From an uncultured Candidatus Marinamargulisbacteria bacterium (GTDB lineage: Bacteria; Margulisbacteria; Riflemargulisbacteria; GWF2-35-9): a stretch of DNA of 56,345 nucleotides. The DNA lies in the NCBI GenBank assembly GCA_903910705.1, contig CAIWAN010000085.1, positions 1 to 56,345 of the forward strand, in the 5' to 3' direction. The notes under the pieces were generated by a model. It searched no databases. It saw only the letters and a program-made list of their open reading frames with translations, and was not told the origin of the DNA. A program made the position numbers and the translations under genes. The number at the start of each line of letters is the position of its first letter. Within the stretch, counting starts at the first letter, position 1. Below are positions 20,517 to 29,812 of this stretch, piece by piece.

Positions 20517-21331
20517 GCTTTGGTTTTATTCCCTTAGCCAGTAGCAGTAAGGGCAATGTGACCTTGATCGAAACGCCCCAAACACGGGTCGTGGTTGATA
20601 TGGGAATCTCCTTTAAACGTTTTCGAAAAGAATTAGATGCTCACCATATCAGTTTAGCAACGATCGACCGGCTCTATATTACCCATGCCCATGCTGACCA
20701 TATGTCAGGGCTAGAACAGTTTATGCGTCAAACCAACATCCCTGTGTTTACTCGTCGCAAGACCCTTGAAGTCCTACGACGAAAATTTTCTGCATGGTCG
20801 TTTGATCTGGATCGAGTCGAATTGATTGCTGACCCTGTTCACCAACTCAACGACTTGGTGATCCGCTATTTTAGATTGCCCCATGAAGGGTGGAGCGACA
20901 AAACAGATGATGATACCGGCGACCATATTGGGTTTGTGTTTGAGTGGAAGGGGCAGAAACTTTCATTTATGACAGATTGTGGTCATCTTACCGAGGGAGT
21001 TAAACAGCTCATTAAAGCCAGTGATGCCTATCTCATCGAGAGTAACTATGATGAAGATCTGCAAATGGCATCGAGTCGGGCGTGGATGCTTAAAAAACGA
21101 ATTATGGGGGCTCACGGGCATCTGAGTAACAAACAAACCGCACAGTATTTGGCGGAATTGATCGACCCGACGCTTACAAAACGAGTTTTTCTTGCCCATT
21201 TGAGCGCAGAGTGTAATACGCATGAACTCGCCAAACAAACGGTTTTACAGGCCTTAACGGGGCATTATAAAGATACGGCGATGCCGATTGAAATTCACAC
21301 CCTGTTGGGGCAGCGCTACCCAGTGGTATAA
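20513..21331 (+). CDS. MBL-fold exonuclease/hydrolase, WalJ (YycJ)-like
   Basis: PLASSSKGNVTLIET, ITHAHADHMSGLEQFM, LIESNYDEDLQ, GHLSNKQTAQYLAEL. Confidence 0.85.
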   Translation: MSFGFIPLASSSKGNVTLIETPQTRVVVDMGISFKRFRKELDAHHISLATIDRLYITHAHADHMSGLEQFMRQTNIPVFTRRKTLEVLRRKFSAWSFDLDRVELIADPVHQLNDLVIRYFRLPHEGWSDKTDDDTGDHIGFVFEWKGQKLSFMTDCGHLTEGVKQLIKASDAYLIESNYDEDLQMASSRAWMLKKRIMGAHGHLSNKQTAQYLAELIDPTLTKRVFLAHLSAECNTHELAKQTVLQALTGHYKDTAMPIEIHTLLGQRYPVV

Positions 21332-21339
21332 TACGCATT

Positions 21340-22680
21340 ATGGCAGAACTCGATCGAAAGATACCCCCACAAAATATTGAAGCTGAGCAGTCTGTCCTAG
21401 GCGCCATTCTCATCGATGCCGATGCGATGCATCGGGTGGTGTCCATGCTTCATCCCGAGTATTTTTATAAAGATGCCCATCGCCTTGTATTTGTGACTAT
21501 GCTTGAGTTAGCAGAGCGCGGTGAGCCGATCGATCTGGTCACCTTGACCGAAAAATTGCGAACAAAATCAGAGATCGAACGAGTAGGGGGCGCCTCCTAT
21601 TTAGCCGACCTTGCCGATTCCGTTAGCACCTCAGCGAATATCGAGTACTATGCCAAAATTGTTGAAGAGAAAGCGTTACTGCGTAAACTTATTTCGGCGG
21701 GGTCCGAGATCGTCGAAAGTGCATTCAGCGAGACTCAAGAAACGGAGCAGATCCTCGATCAAGCCGAACGTAAACTGTTTGAGATCACTGGAAGTCGTCA
21801 TCAAAAAGGGTTCACTCATATCAAAAATATTCTCGAAGATGTAATGGCTGACATCGAACGGATGTCGGATACAGAAAGTGGATTGTTGGGTATCTCGTCA
21901 GGCTATGTCGATTTAGATCGTTTTACCTCAGGGTTCCAGCCGTCAGACCTCATTATTGTTGCGGCCCGACCGAGCATGGGAAAAACAGCCTTATGCTTGA
22001 ACTTTGCGGCCGACATCGCTATTCGTCAAAAAAAGACAGTCGCCATATTTAGTTTAGAAATGTCCAAGGAGTCCTTGGTTCAACGTCTGCTTTGTGCCGA
22101 TTCGGAGGTCAATTCGAACCGGATCCGAACGGGCAACTTAAAAGATCAAGACCTCAAACGGATCACTCGCTCGCTCGGTCGGCTTGATGAGGCCAATATC
22201 TATATCGATGACACTCCCTCCATTTCGGCTATGGAGCTTCGGGCTAAAGCCAGACGAATTAAAATGGACAAAGGGCTCGATATTATCATCATCGATTATT
22301 TGCAGCTAATGACCGGATCGCGTTCGAAAGACGGGAACCGAAACCAAGAGATCTCCGAGATCAGTCGTTTATTGAAGTCCATTTCTCGTGAATTGAATGT
22401 TCCGCTTATCGCGTTGTCACAACTGAGTCGTGCCGTCGAACAACGCACGGAGAAGAAGCCCAAACTGAGTGACCTTCGGGAATCGGGTGAAATCGAGCAA
22501 ACCGCCGATTTGGTCATTTTCGTTCATCGAGAAGATTACTATGAAATGCAGAATGTCCCCACCAGTTTAACCGAACTCATTATCGCCAAACATCGAAATG
22601 GGCCTACAGGTATGGCCGAAGTGCTTTTCCTTAAGGAGTTTACGAAGTTTGTTCCCAAAGAGAACAAGCTCGATGCTTAG
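21340..22680 (+). CDS. dnaB: Replicative DNA helicase
   Basis: PPQNIEAEQSVLGAILID, RPSMGKTALCLNFA, IIIDYLQLMTG, ALSQLSRAVEQR. Confidence 0.97.
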   Translation: MAELDRKIPPQNIEAEQSVLGAILIDADAMHRVVSMLHPEYFYKDAHRLVFVTMLELAERGEPIDLVTLTEKLRTKSEIERVGGASYLADLADSVSTSANIEYYAKIVEEKALLRKLISAGSEIVESAFSETQETEQILDQAERKLFEITGSRHQKGFTHIKNILEDVMADIERMSDTESGLLGISSGYVDLDRFTSGFQPSDLIIVAARPSMGKTALCLNFAADIAIRQKKTVAIFSLEMSKESLVQRLLCADSEVNSNRIRTGNLKDQDLKRITRSLGRLDEANIYIDDTPSISAMELRAKARRIKMDKGLDIIIIDYLQLMTGSRSKDGNRNQEISEISRLLKSISRELNVPLIALSQLSRAVEQRTEKKPKLSDLRESGEIEQTADLVIFVHREDYYEMQNVPTSLTELIIAKHRNGPTGMAEVLFLKEFTKFVPKENKLDA

Positions 22681-24142
22681 AGCGCTTATCCTTCTCTTGG
22701 TTTTGTCGCTCTCATGGGCAGCCTATGATGTGACGTCAAATGCGTTTGATCTCGATATCTCCACCAATATCTTAGTTCTTTCGGGGGATGTCTTAATGGG
22801 GACGACTGGTTATGTATTTTCGGCGCCGATCTCTCGGATCGATATCGACAATCAGTGCATCTTTATCTCTGAATCCTTTAAGATAAAAAATAAGGTTCAA
22901 ACCATCAAAGGGACCTGCCTTGAAATTGACAATAAGGCATCCGTGTTAACCGCCAATGAGCTGAATATGAGTTTTCAAAAATACAAAGTGAGTGGACGTA
23001 ATGTCCGTGCAGGCAGCAGCTCGATCAGAATGAATAAGGTATTCATTACTTCTTGTAAAGGAACCCCCCCCGTCATTTTATTAGACAGTGATGAAGTCGT
23101 GCTCTATCCTCAATGGGGTTTTTTGGTCGCCTTTAATTCGATCTTAAACGTGAAGGGCATCCCCATCTTTTATTTCCCTGCTTATTTTATGGGGGATAGA
23201 CGTCAGGATCTTTTCGCGCAGAACCACTTGATCCCCGAGTTCGGGTCAAGCCCCCGAGAGGGTGGTTTTGTTAAAGAAGATGTTCCTTATTATATTAATG
23301 AATCAAATCATGGGGCTGTTCGTATTGCCTATATAGAGGCGCTTGGAATGCAAATCGGGGCGACTCACTATATGATGTTCCAAGATGGGCAGTCTCACGC
23401 ATCAGTTGCGGCCTATTACTCGCCAAAAAGATGGCAGGGGCATGTCAGCTATCGAACGGCTCTTTTTAATGACTTCCAACGCGAGCAGGATGCCTTAGGA
23501 TATTTGTTCAATTCGGGGATCGTATCCATTCGTCAGAGCAATGCTTATTTGACGGTTGGTTGGCACGAGAGTGAGCTGATCAATAATCAATATGTTACGC
23601 AAAAGCCTCGAATCGCGCTAGAAACCGTTCTGGGTATCACCGATCAAGATAATATTAACGTAAGTGTCGAACAATCCAATGTTTGCGAGAATCAGTTAAC
23701 GGACAATCAGAAAACAGCATGGACAGCCTCTTGGCAAAGCGCTTATCCCACCGGATGGGGCGTTCTCAGTCAACAGTTGAGTTGGGTCTCAAATGTTTAC
23801 GGTTCCACATTCCACCATCAGCGACTGGCTCAAAACTGGGCACTTACCCTTCCGTTCGAGGGCTGGTCTGTGGCAACGGACTATGAACATCTGTACGCCT
23901 ATTCGGGGGAATCTCCGTTCCTTTTCGACCAATATCAGGTTGATCCCTATGATAAGATCGGACTCGCTCTCAAGATTGAATTGGGGCTGTTTGATCTCGA
24001 AACGAAATGGCGACGTCGAGTTGGGCAGGACTATGACTATTCGCGTCGGTTCCAATTATCGTTGCCTTATGAAAAATGTCTTGAGTTTTCTGTGTTTTGG
24101 GAAGATGTGGATAAGGTCATGGGCGTTGAGGTTCGACTATGA
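22673..24142 (+). CDS. LptD/OstA-like outer-membrane protein
   Basis: Signal peptide from ATG 22673 (MLRALILLLVLSLSWA), OstA-like N-domain (NILVLSGDVLMGTTGYVFSAP), LptD-like FNSILNVKGIPIFYFPAYFMGD, then beta-rich C-terminus. Confidence 0.72.
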   Translation: MLRALILLLVLSLSWAAYDVTSNAFDLDISTNILVLSGDVLMGTTGYVFSAPISRIDIDNQCIFISESFKIKNKVQTIKGTCLEIDNKASVLTANELNMSFQKYKVSGRNVRAGSSSIRMNKVFITSCKGTPPVILLDSDEVVLYPQWGFLVAFNSILNVKGIPIFYFPAYFMGDRRQDLFAQNHLIPEFGSSPREGGFVKEDVPYYINESNHGAVRIAYIEALGMQIGATHYMMFQDGQSHASVAAYYSPKRWQGHVSYRTALFNDFQREQDALGYLFNSGIVSIRQSNAYLTVGWHESELINNQYVTQKPRIALETVLGITDQDNINVSVEQSNVCENQLTDNQKTAWTASWQSAYPTGWGVLSQQLSWVSNVYGSTFHHQRLAQNWALTLPFEGWSVATDYEHLYAYSGESPFLFDQYQVDPYDKIGLALKIELGLFDLETKWRRRVGQDYDYSRRFQLSLPYEKCLEFSVFWEDVDKVMGVEVRL

Positions 24143-25107
24143 GTGCTAAAACGCATTTACGTTTGGTTCAAGCCGACCAACTTATTCGGTCGGGGGCTTT
24201 CCCCAACTGTCAGGACTTGATGCGCCACTTAAATGCGTCGGAACGAACGGTCCTTCGTGATATTGATGCCCTAAAGGAAACCTATCAGGCTCCGATAAAA
24301 TATTCCAAACACAAAAATGGGTATTATTACACCGATCCCCATTATTCCCTTGATAATGTGCCGTTGACGGAAGGTGAGTGGGTCGCTTTGTTGATGGTTC
24401 GTCCTCTATTAGAAGCCTATCGTCACACGCCCTTTTATTCTGATCTAGAGAGTGTATTCCTTAAGCTAAGGCAAGTGTTACCCGATTTTGTAGAGTTAAA
24501 GGGCAAAGACCCCATGTCCGTATCGATCGATATGTATGAATCGCTTCATGTTAATCAGCGTGAGGTCAGGGTGTTTAGCCATTTGGCGGGTATTTTGTCT
24601 GGCATGAAAAAGGCCAAGATCGATTATAAAGAAAGTACCGATAAAGTGAGCGTATTAACCGGTAGCCCTCATAAGCTAACATTTATGAATGGCGTTTGGT
24701 ATCTCGTTTTTACGATGGACGAGAGTCCCATTCCCCGTTTTCTTCAAATTCGACGGATTCACAAGGTTCGTCAACTCAAAGAGACAGCGGTTCCGATGGT
24801 TGACGCCCCCAATGCCCCCGCTGCTTCTTTGTGGGTGTCTCCGTTACCCCAAACACCTGACGGCATTAAAGTCCGTGCCCGTTTTATTCCCAAGATAGCA
24901 CAGCAGGTTGCCGAGCGATTAGAGGGAAGCACGATCAATATGGAATTCGGCCCCAAGAACGAGTTGCTCGTTGAGTGGCTGACGCAGGATCCCGATAGTC
25001 TCTATCATTGGCTACTTTCCTTTGGCCCACAGGTCGAAGTCCTTGAACCGCTTGCTTTTCGCTCACGGATGAGAAAAGACCTCGTGGCCATGGTCACCGT
25101 TTATTAA
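24139..25107 (+). CDS. WYL-domain HTH transcriptional regulator
   Basis: Winged HTH (LMRHLNASERTVLRDIDALKETYQAPI) plus WYL-like region (VLTGSPHKLTFMNGVWYLVFTM). Confidence 0.85.
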   Translation: MSAKTHLRLVQADQLIRSGAFPNCQDLMRHLNASERTVLRDIDALKETYQAPIKYSKHKNGYYYTDPHYSLDNVPLTEGEWVALLMVRPLLEAYRHTPFYSDLESVFLKLRQVLPDFVELKGKDPMSVSIDMYESLHVNQREVRVFSHLAGILSGMKKAKIDYKESTDKVSVLTGSPHKLTFMNGVWYLVFTMDESPIPRFLQIRRIHKVRQLKETAVPMVDAPNAPAASLWVSPLPQTPDGIKVRARFIPKIAQQVAERLEGSTINMEFGPKNELLVEWLTQDPDSLYHWLLSFGPQVEVLEPLAFRSRMRKDLVAMVTVY

Positions 25108-25121
25108 TTCGAAACGAGTAT

Positions 25122-25152
25122 AAAAAAAGCGAGGGATTAACCTCGCTTTTTT
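25122..25152. terminator. Bidirectional Rho-independent terminator between the WYL regulator (+) and rpsT (-)
   Basis: AAAAAAAGCGAGG-gattaa-CCTCGCTTTTTT: GC-rich stem with A-tract/T-tract usable from both sides. Confidence 0.9.
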
Positions 25153-25180
25153 AAAATCATAATGGGGAAAGGAACTAAGC

Positions 25181-25522
25181 TTATTTCTTAGGGGTTGTCT
25201 TTTTAACCGCTGTCGCTTTTTTCGCAACGACTTTCTTTTCTTTGACAGGAGCAACAACCGCAACAGCGGCTTTGTTGATCTTTTTAGCTAAACGGCTTTT
25301 GAGACGCGCCGCTTTGTTTGCATGAATGACGCCTTTTTGCTCGACCGTGTCGATAGCCTTGTAAGCAACGGAAAGTGCTGCAGGAGCAAGCGTTGCATCT
25401 TCGGTTAGGGTGACATGGACTTTCTTGATAAGGGTCTTCATTTTGGACTTTTGACCCACATTACGATCATGGGCTGTTTGGGACTTTTTGATTCTTTTAA
25501 TGGCGGATTTAATATTTGCCAC
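25181..25522 (-). CDS. rpsT: 30S ribosomal protein S20 with a basic Ala/Lys-rich C-terminal tail
   Basis: MANIKSAIKRIKKSQTAHDRNVGQKSKMKTLIKKV...HANKAARLKSRLAKKIN. Confidence 0.95.
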   Translation of the reverse strand: MANIKSAIKRIKKSQTAHDRNVGQKSKMKTLIKKVHVTLTEDATLAPAALSVAYKAIDTVEQKGVIHANKAARLKSRLAKKINKAAVAVVAPVKEKKVVAKKATAVKKTTPKK

Positions 25523-25590
25523 GGACTACACCTCTTTCATCATATTCAGAAAACAAGCGGTATCATAGCAGAAACCGCGCCGCTCAGCAA

Positions 25591-26322
25591 TCACAAAACT
25601 GAGCCTTCTCCATCCTCATCGACCGTATCTTCGATCGAATAATTATCATAATGAGGGTGTTTTAGTTTTCGAATATCGCCGGTAACGAGATAATTGACGC
25701 GTTCGCCGATATTTTCGACATGGTCCCCGATGCGCTCCAAGAAGCGTGTGATGAATAGCAGATAGATGCCCGAGCTTATGGTGCCCTCATTGGGGTCTGT
25801 TTTCATGTCCTCAATGTAGCGTTGAAAGAGGTTGCGTTGTAGGTCGTTGATCTGTTCGTCGATGGCGAGCGTTGACTTAACAAGGCGAATATTGCGTTCT
25901 TTTAAAGCCACCATAATTTGATCGATCATTTGTCGTAGCAGCAGCGTCATTTCGGTAAGCGGGACAAAATGCGTGAACTGTTTTAGGGTGATGACCTTTC
26001 GGGTCTTTCGGATGATCTTTCGAATATGGTCGCCAATCCGTTCTAAGTCCATGCTCATTTTAAGGATGCAGATAATGGTGCGCAGATCAACGGCCATGGG
26101 TTGTTGAAGCGCGAGCTGCTCCATACTCAATTTTTCGATTGAATACTCAAGATGGTCTAGCTTGGCTTCTTCTCGAAGCAGCTTATCCATGATATCGGCG
26201 GATAGTTCGTGGGTTCGATAGACCGCAATCAGTTGGGTCATGAGATCATAAATAATCGTCCCCATTTCTTGAACCATGGCTTCCGCTTCATCTAACTTGG
26301 CGTGAAAATTATCGCGTGTCAT
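25591..26322 (-). CDS. phoU: Phosphate transport regulator PhoU
   Basis: MTRDNFHAKLDEAEAMVQEMG; RTIICILKMSMDLERIGDHIRKI; ITRFLERIGDHVENIGERVNYLVTG. Start at internal Met matching PhoU N-termini. Confidence 0.94.
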   Translation of the reverse strand: MTRDNFHAKLDEAEAMVQEMGTIIYDLMTQLIAVYRTHELSADIMDKLLREEAKLDHLEYSIEKLSMEQLALQQPMAVDLRTIICILKMSMDLERIGDHIRKIIRKTRKVITLKQFTHFVPLTEMTLLLRQMIDQIMVALKERNIRLVKSTLAIDEQINDLQRNLFQRYIEDMKTDPNEGTISSGIYLLFITRFLERIGDHVENIGERVNYLVTGDIRKLKHPHYDNYSIEDTVDEDGEGSVL

Positions 26323-26335
26323 TGTGTGCTCCTTT

Positions 26336-27112
26336 CTATCCGAACCGACCGGTAATATAGTCGGTTGTTTGCTTATGTTTGGGGTTGGTAAAAATATTCT
26401 TCGTGATACCGAACTCGATGAGCTCGCCAACACGACTTTCATCGGTGTTAAAGAATGCCGTGTAGTCAGAGATCCGAGCGGCTTGTTGCATATTATGGGT
26501 CACAATAATGATCGTGATCTCTTTTTCCAACTCGCGCATCAAGTCCTCGATCTTAAGGGTAGCGATCGGGTCAAGGGCCGAACACGGCTCGTCCATCAGG
26601 AGAACATCGGGTTTAACCGATAAGGCTCTGGCGATACACAGACGTTGCTGTTGTCCCCCTGATAGAGAGAAGGCGCTTTGGTCAAGCTTGTCCTTTACTT
26701 CTTCCCACAGGGCGACTTTCTTTAGGTAATGTTCGACGAGATCGGTAAGGGTCGATTTGCTTTTCTCGCCATGGATCTTGGGGCCGAATTTAATGTTCTC
26801 CGCGATCGATTTGGGGAAAGGATTCGGCTTTTGAAACACCATGCCTACCTGTTTTCGAAGCGATACAAGGTCAATATCGGCTGCATAAATATCCTTGCCC
26901 TTGAGAGTGATCTGTCCTTCATGTTTCGTTTTGGCAAGCAGCTCATTCATTCGATTGAACGCGCGGATATAGGTCGATTTGCCGCATCCCGACGGGCCAA
27001 TGATGGCGGTAATGTGGTTTTTGTGGATAGGCAGCGAAATGTGTCGAATGGCCCATTTTAGTCCATAGGCCAAACTAAAGTCCCTCGATTCCATTAAGAT
27101 GGGGATGGTCAT
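26336..27112 (-). CDS. pstB: Phosphate ABC transporter ATP-binding protein
   Basis: [53 protein letters not shown]. Confidence 0.97.
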   Translation of the reverse strand: MTIPILMESRDFSLAYGLKWAIRHISLPIHKNHITAIIGPSGCGKSTYIRAFNRMNELLAKTKHEGQITLKGKDIYAADIDLVSLRKQVGMVFQKPNPFPKSIAENIKFGPKIHGEKSKSTLTDLVEHYLKKVALWEEVKDKLDQSAFSLSGGQQQRLCIARALSVKPDVLLMDEPCSALDPIATLKIEDLMRELEKEITIIIVTHNMQQAARISDYTAFFNTDESRVGELIEFGITKNIFTNPKHKQTTDYITGRFG

Positions 27113-27969
27113 GTTTGTTGTCCTTTCTGGTAGGTGTAGCGAATAAGGGAGGCAATGATGTTCAGCCCCAGACTGAGCATAATGAGAACGGCTGCCGTCG
27201 AATAGGCGATGCCTCGAACGCCGTCTATATCATGGTGTTGTGTCGACATGATGTAGAGATGGTAGGGGAGTGCCATAAACTGACTGTTAAGCGATAGGCT
27301 TGTTTCGGGTAGAAAGAAGGCTACACCCGTAAACAGGATCGGTGCGGTCTCTCCCATGGCGCGAGAGATGCCCAAGATGACCCCTGTCAGAATGCCGGGC
27401 ATCGCGACCGGAATGACATTCTTTCGAAGCACCTGCCATTGGGTCAGCCCCAAGGCAAACGCTCCATCGCGATAGCTCGCCGGAACGTTGCGAAGCGCCT
27501 CTTCGGACGCAGCGATAATGACGGGAAGCGACAATAATCCCAACGTAAGTCCTGCGCTCAGAACACTGGTGCCAAAGTTCATGGTTTTGACAAAGATGGC
27601 CAGTCCGAACAAACCATAAACGATCGAGGGAACGGCGGCTAGATTGCGGATAGAGAGGCGAATAAGGCGGGTGTAGGCATTATCCGAGGCGTATTCATTT
27701 AAATAGATGGCGGTGAAGACGCCAAAGGGTACGGACATGACCGCCGAAATAAGGGTGACATAGATCGTTCCGACCATGATGGGGAAAATGCCGCCTTTGG
27801 TCATCCCATCGGTGGGATTTTGAAGGAGGAAGGACAACGATAACGTGCCCGCACTGTTATAAAAGACGATGCCGAGAATGACCATAAGGCAAAGGAACAC
27901 GAATCCAAAGGAACCCCCCAGAAGGCCGTAGGTTAGTTTCTCAATAAGCGGTTTTCGAAGCGAACTCAT
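27109..27969 (-). CDS. pstA: Phosphate ABC transporter permease PstA
   Basis: [22 protein letters not shown]-type [30 protein letters not shown]. Confidence 0.96.
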   Translation of the reverse strand: MSSLRKPLIEKLTYGLLGGSFGFVFLCLMVILGIVFYNSAGTLSLSFLLQNPTDGMTKGGIFPIMVGTIYVTLISAVMSVPFGVFTAIYLNEYASDNAYTRLIRLSIRNLAAVPSIVYGLFGLAIFVKTMNFGTSVLSAGLTLGLLSLPVIIAASEEALRNVPASYRDGAFALGLTQWQVLRKNVIPVAMPGILTGVILGISRAMGETAPILFTGVAFFLPETSLSLNSQFMALPYHLYIMSTQHHDIDGVRGIAYSTAAVLIMLSLGLNIIASLIRYTYQKGQQT

Positions 27970-28856
27970 GCCCCTGCCTTTCGTTTGGCTGCGCGAACCA
28001 TTTTGTCAGCGACGAGATTAATAGAAAAGGATATCAGGAATAAATAGAGTCCTAAGGTGAATAGGGCGTAATAGGGCGTTGTATCATAGGCGACTTCGCC
28101 CATCTCGATGGCGATCGTTGAGGTGATCGTTCGCACAGGGTCAAAGATGGAGTGAGCGATCTCGGGGACATTCCCGCACGCCATGAGTACCGCCATTGTT
28201 TCCCCAATAGCCCGTCCCATGCCGAGCATGATCGCTGAGAAAATGCCGGAACGAGCGGCGGGTAGCACCACTTTAAAAATGGTTTCGAGTCGGGTGGCAC
28301 CGACTGCGAGCGAGGCGAATCGGAAGTCCTTGGGAACAGCGGCAATAGCGTCCTCGGAAAGACTAATGATCGTGGGCAGCACCATGATCGAGAGCATAAG
28401 GCTGCCGTTGAGGACATTCAGCCCATTATTGAGATGGAATATTTTCGCTAACAACGGCCCCACCATGACGAGACCAATGAATCCGATGACCACGGAGGGG
28501 ATGCCCGCCAATAATTCCACCGCTGGTTTAAGCAACACGCGAAGGGGGCGGGGGGCGATCTCGGAAAGGAATAGGGCACATAAAAGACCGATAGGGACCG
28601 AGATGAGCAGCGTCAGTCCCGTGACAAAGAACGAGCCCCATAGGATAGACAGAATGCCGTAATATTCGCCATCCCAGCCCGTTGGGTTCCAGTTAGCTGA
28701 GAGCCAAAAATCCTTCCACGAGACGTCTTGATAAACGGGCAAACTCTCTTTGAGTAAGAAGATGCCCATGAAGAGTACCGTGACAATAGCCAACCCACCG
28801 GTCAGTTGAAAGACCTTTCGCATGGTTTTGTCGGCTAAATGGTTTAGTTTGATCAT
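27966..28856 (-). CDS. pstC: Phosphate ABC transporter permease PstC
   Basis: ELLAGIPSVVIGFIGLVMVGP, GMGRAIGETMAVLMACGN. Confidence 0.96.
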   Translation of the reverse strand: MIKLNHLADKTMRKVFQLTGGLAIVTVLFMGIFLLKESLPVYQDVSWKDFWLSANWNPTGWDGEYYGILSILWGSFFVTGLTLLISVPIGLLCALFLSEIAPRPLRVLLKPAVELLAGIPSVVIGFIGLVMVGPLLAKIFHLNNGLNVLNGSLMLSIMVLPTIISLSEDAIAAVPKDFRFASLAVGATRLETIFKVVLPAARSGIFSAIMLGMGRAIGETMAVLMACGNVPEIAHSIFDPVRTITSTIAIEMGEVAYDTTPYYALFTLGLYLFLISFSINLVADKMVRAAKRKAGA

Positions 28857-28915
28857 ACCGAGCTAACTTTACTGACTTTGCATAACGGTATCATGTTCAG
28901 AATATGACGATTATA

Positions 28916-29626
28916 TTACAAATAACTCTTTAATGTTTCATAAATCGGATGTTTTCGAATGCGCCCAAGTGCTTGTTCGCGGAGCTGTCGAACGCGCTCT
29001 CGACTGATCCCTAAGTTGCGACCGATCTCGGCGAGAGGAACATCCGTTTCGTTAGTGAACCCGAAGCTTTGTTCAATAATGAATCGTTCTTTGACGGGCA
29101 GAATGCGCAGTGCCACTTCAAGGGCTTCGCTTTTGCCTTCCTCATCGATCTCGGTTTGATAGTCAAGCGCCTTGTGGTCTTCGATATTAAGGGGAAGGTC
29201 ATCACTGGCAACGATGGCATCGAGCGAAAGGGTCTGTTTTTCAAGTTGTTGGTAATAGTCGATCTTATTTTGCGCAATGCCGGTCGCCACCGCAATTTCA
29301 CGATTAGAGGGGGCCCGATGTTCCTCGGTCATGAACTGGGTAATCATCTTCTTGATCTTTCGGATACATTCAAGGGCGGTGGAAGGGATACGAACCGGAC
29401 GGTTGAGTTTGTTGAATCCTTGTTGGGTGGCTTGGTTGATCCAGAAGGCGGCGTAGGACGAAAACTTTGTCCCCCGATTGGCTTCAAATTTTTGTGCCGC
29501 ACGTAAAAGACCGATGCAGCCATCCTGAACAATATCTTGAAAATAGGCATAATCGTAACGGCGTGCGTAGGAACAGATCAGCCCCATATTTTCACGGACC
29601 AAAACGTCGGTTGTTCTTGTATTCAT
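28916..29626 (-). CDS. Second sigma-70 family RNA polymerase sigma factor
   Basis: YFQDIVQDGCIGLLRAAQKFEANRGTKFSSYAAFWINQATQQG, ISRERVRQLREQALGRIRK. Confidence 0.93.
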   Translation of the reverse strand: MNTRTTDVLVRENMGLICSYARRYDYAYFQDIVQDGCIGLLRAAQKFEANRGTKFSSYAAFWINQATQQGFNKLNRPVRIPSTALECIRKIKKMITQFMTEEHRAPSNREIAVATGIAQNKIDYYQQLEKQTLSLDAIVASDDLPLNIEDHKALDYQTEIDEEGKSEALEVALRILPVKERFIIEQSFGFTNETDVPLAEIGRNLGISRERVRQLREQALGRIRKHPIYETLKSYL

Positions 29627-29812
29627 AGCGAGTCCCCCTTATTCGAGAATAGTGAATAAAGAGATGGCGATACTTAAAGAAAGGGGATTTTCCGACAAGC
29701 GGTCCAAATCTCCGGCCATCTCGTTTCTATCGAGCTTTTCACCTCCATGACGAATGTCTTATGGAGTTAGTGTGCCCACTTTATGGAGAGTTAAACATCG
29801 ACAGAAACGGGT

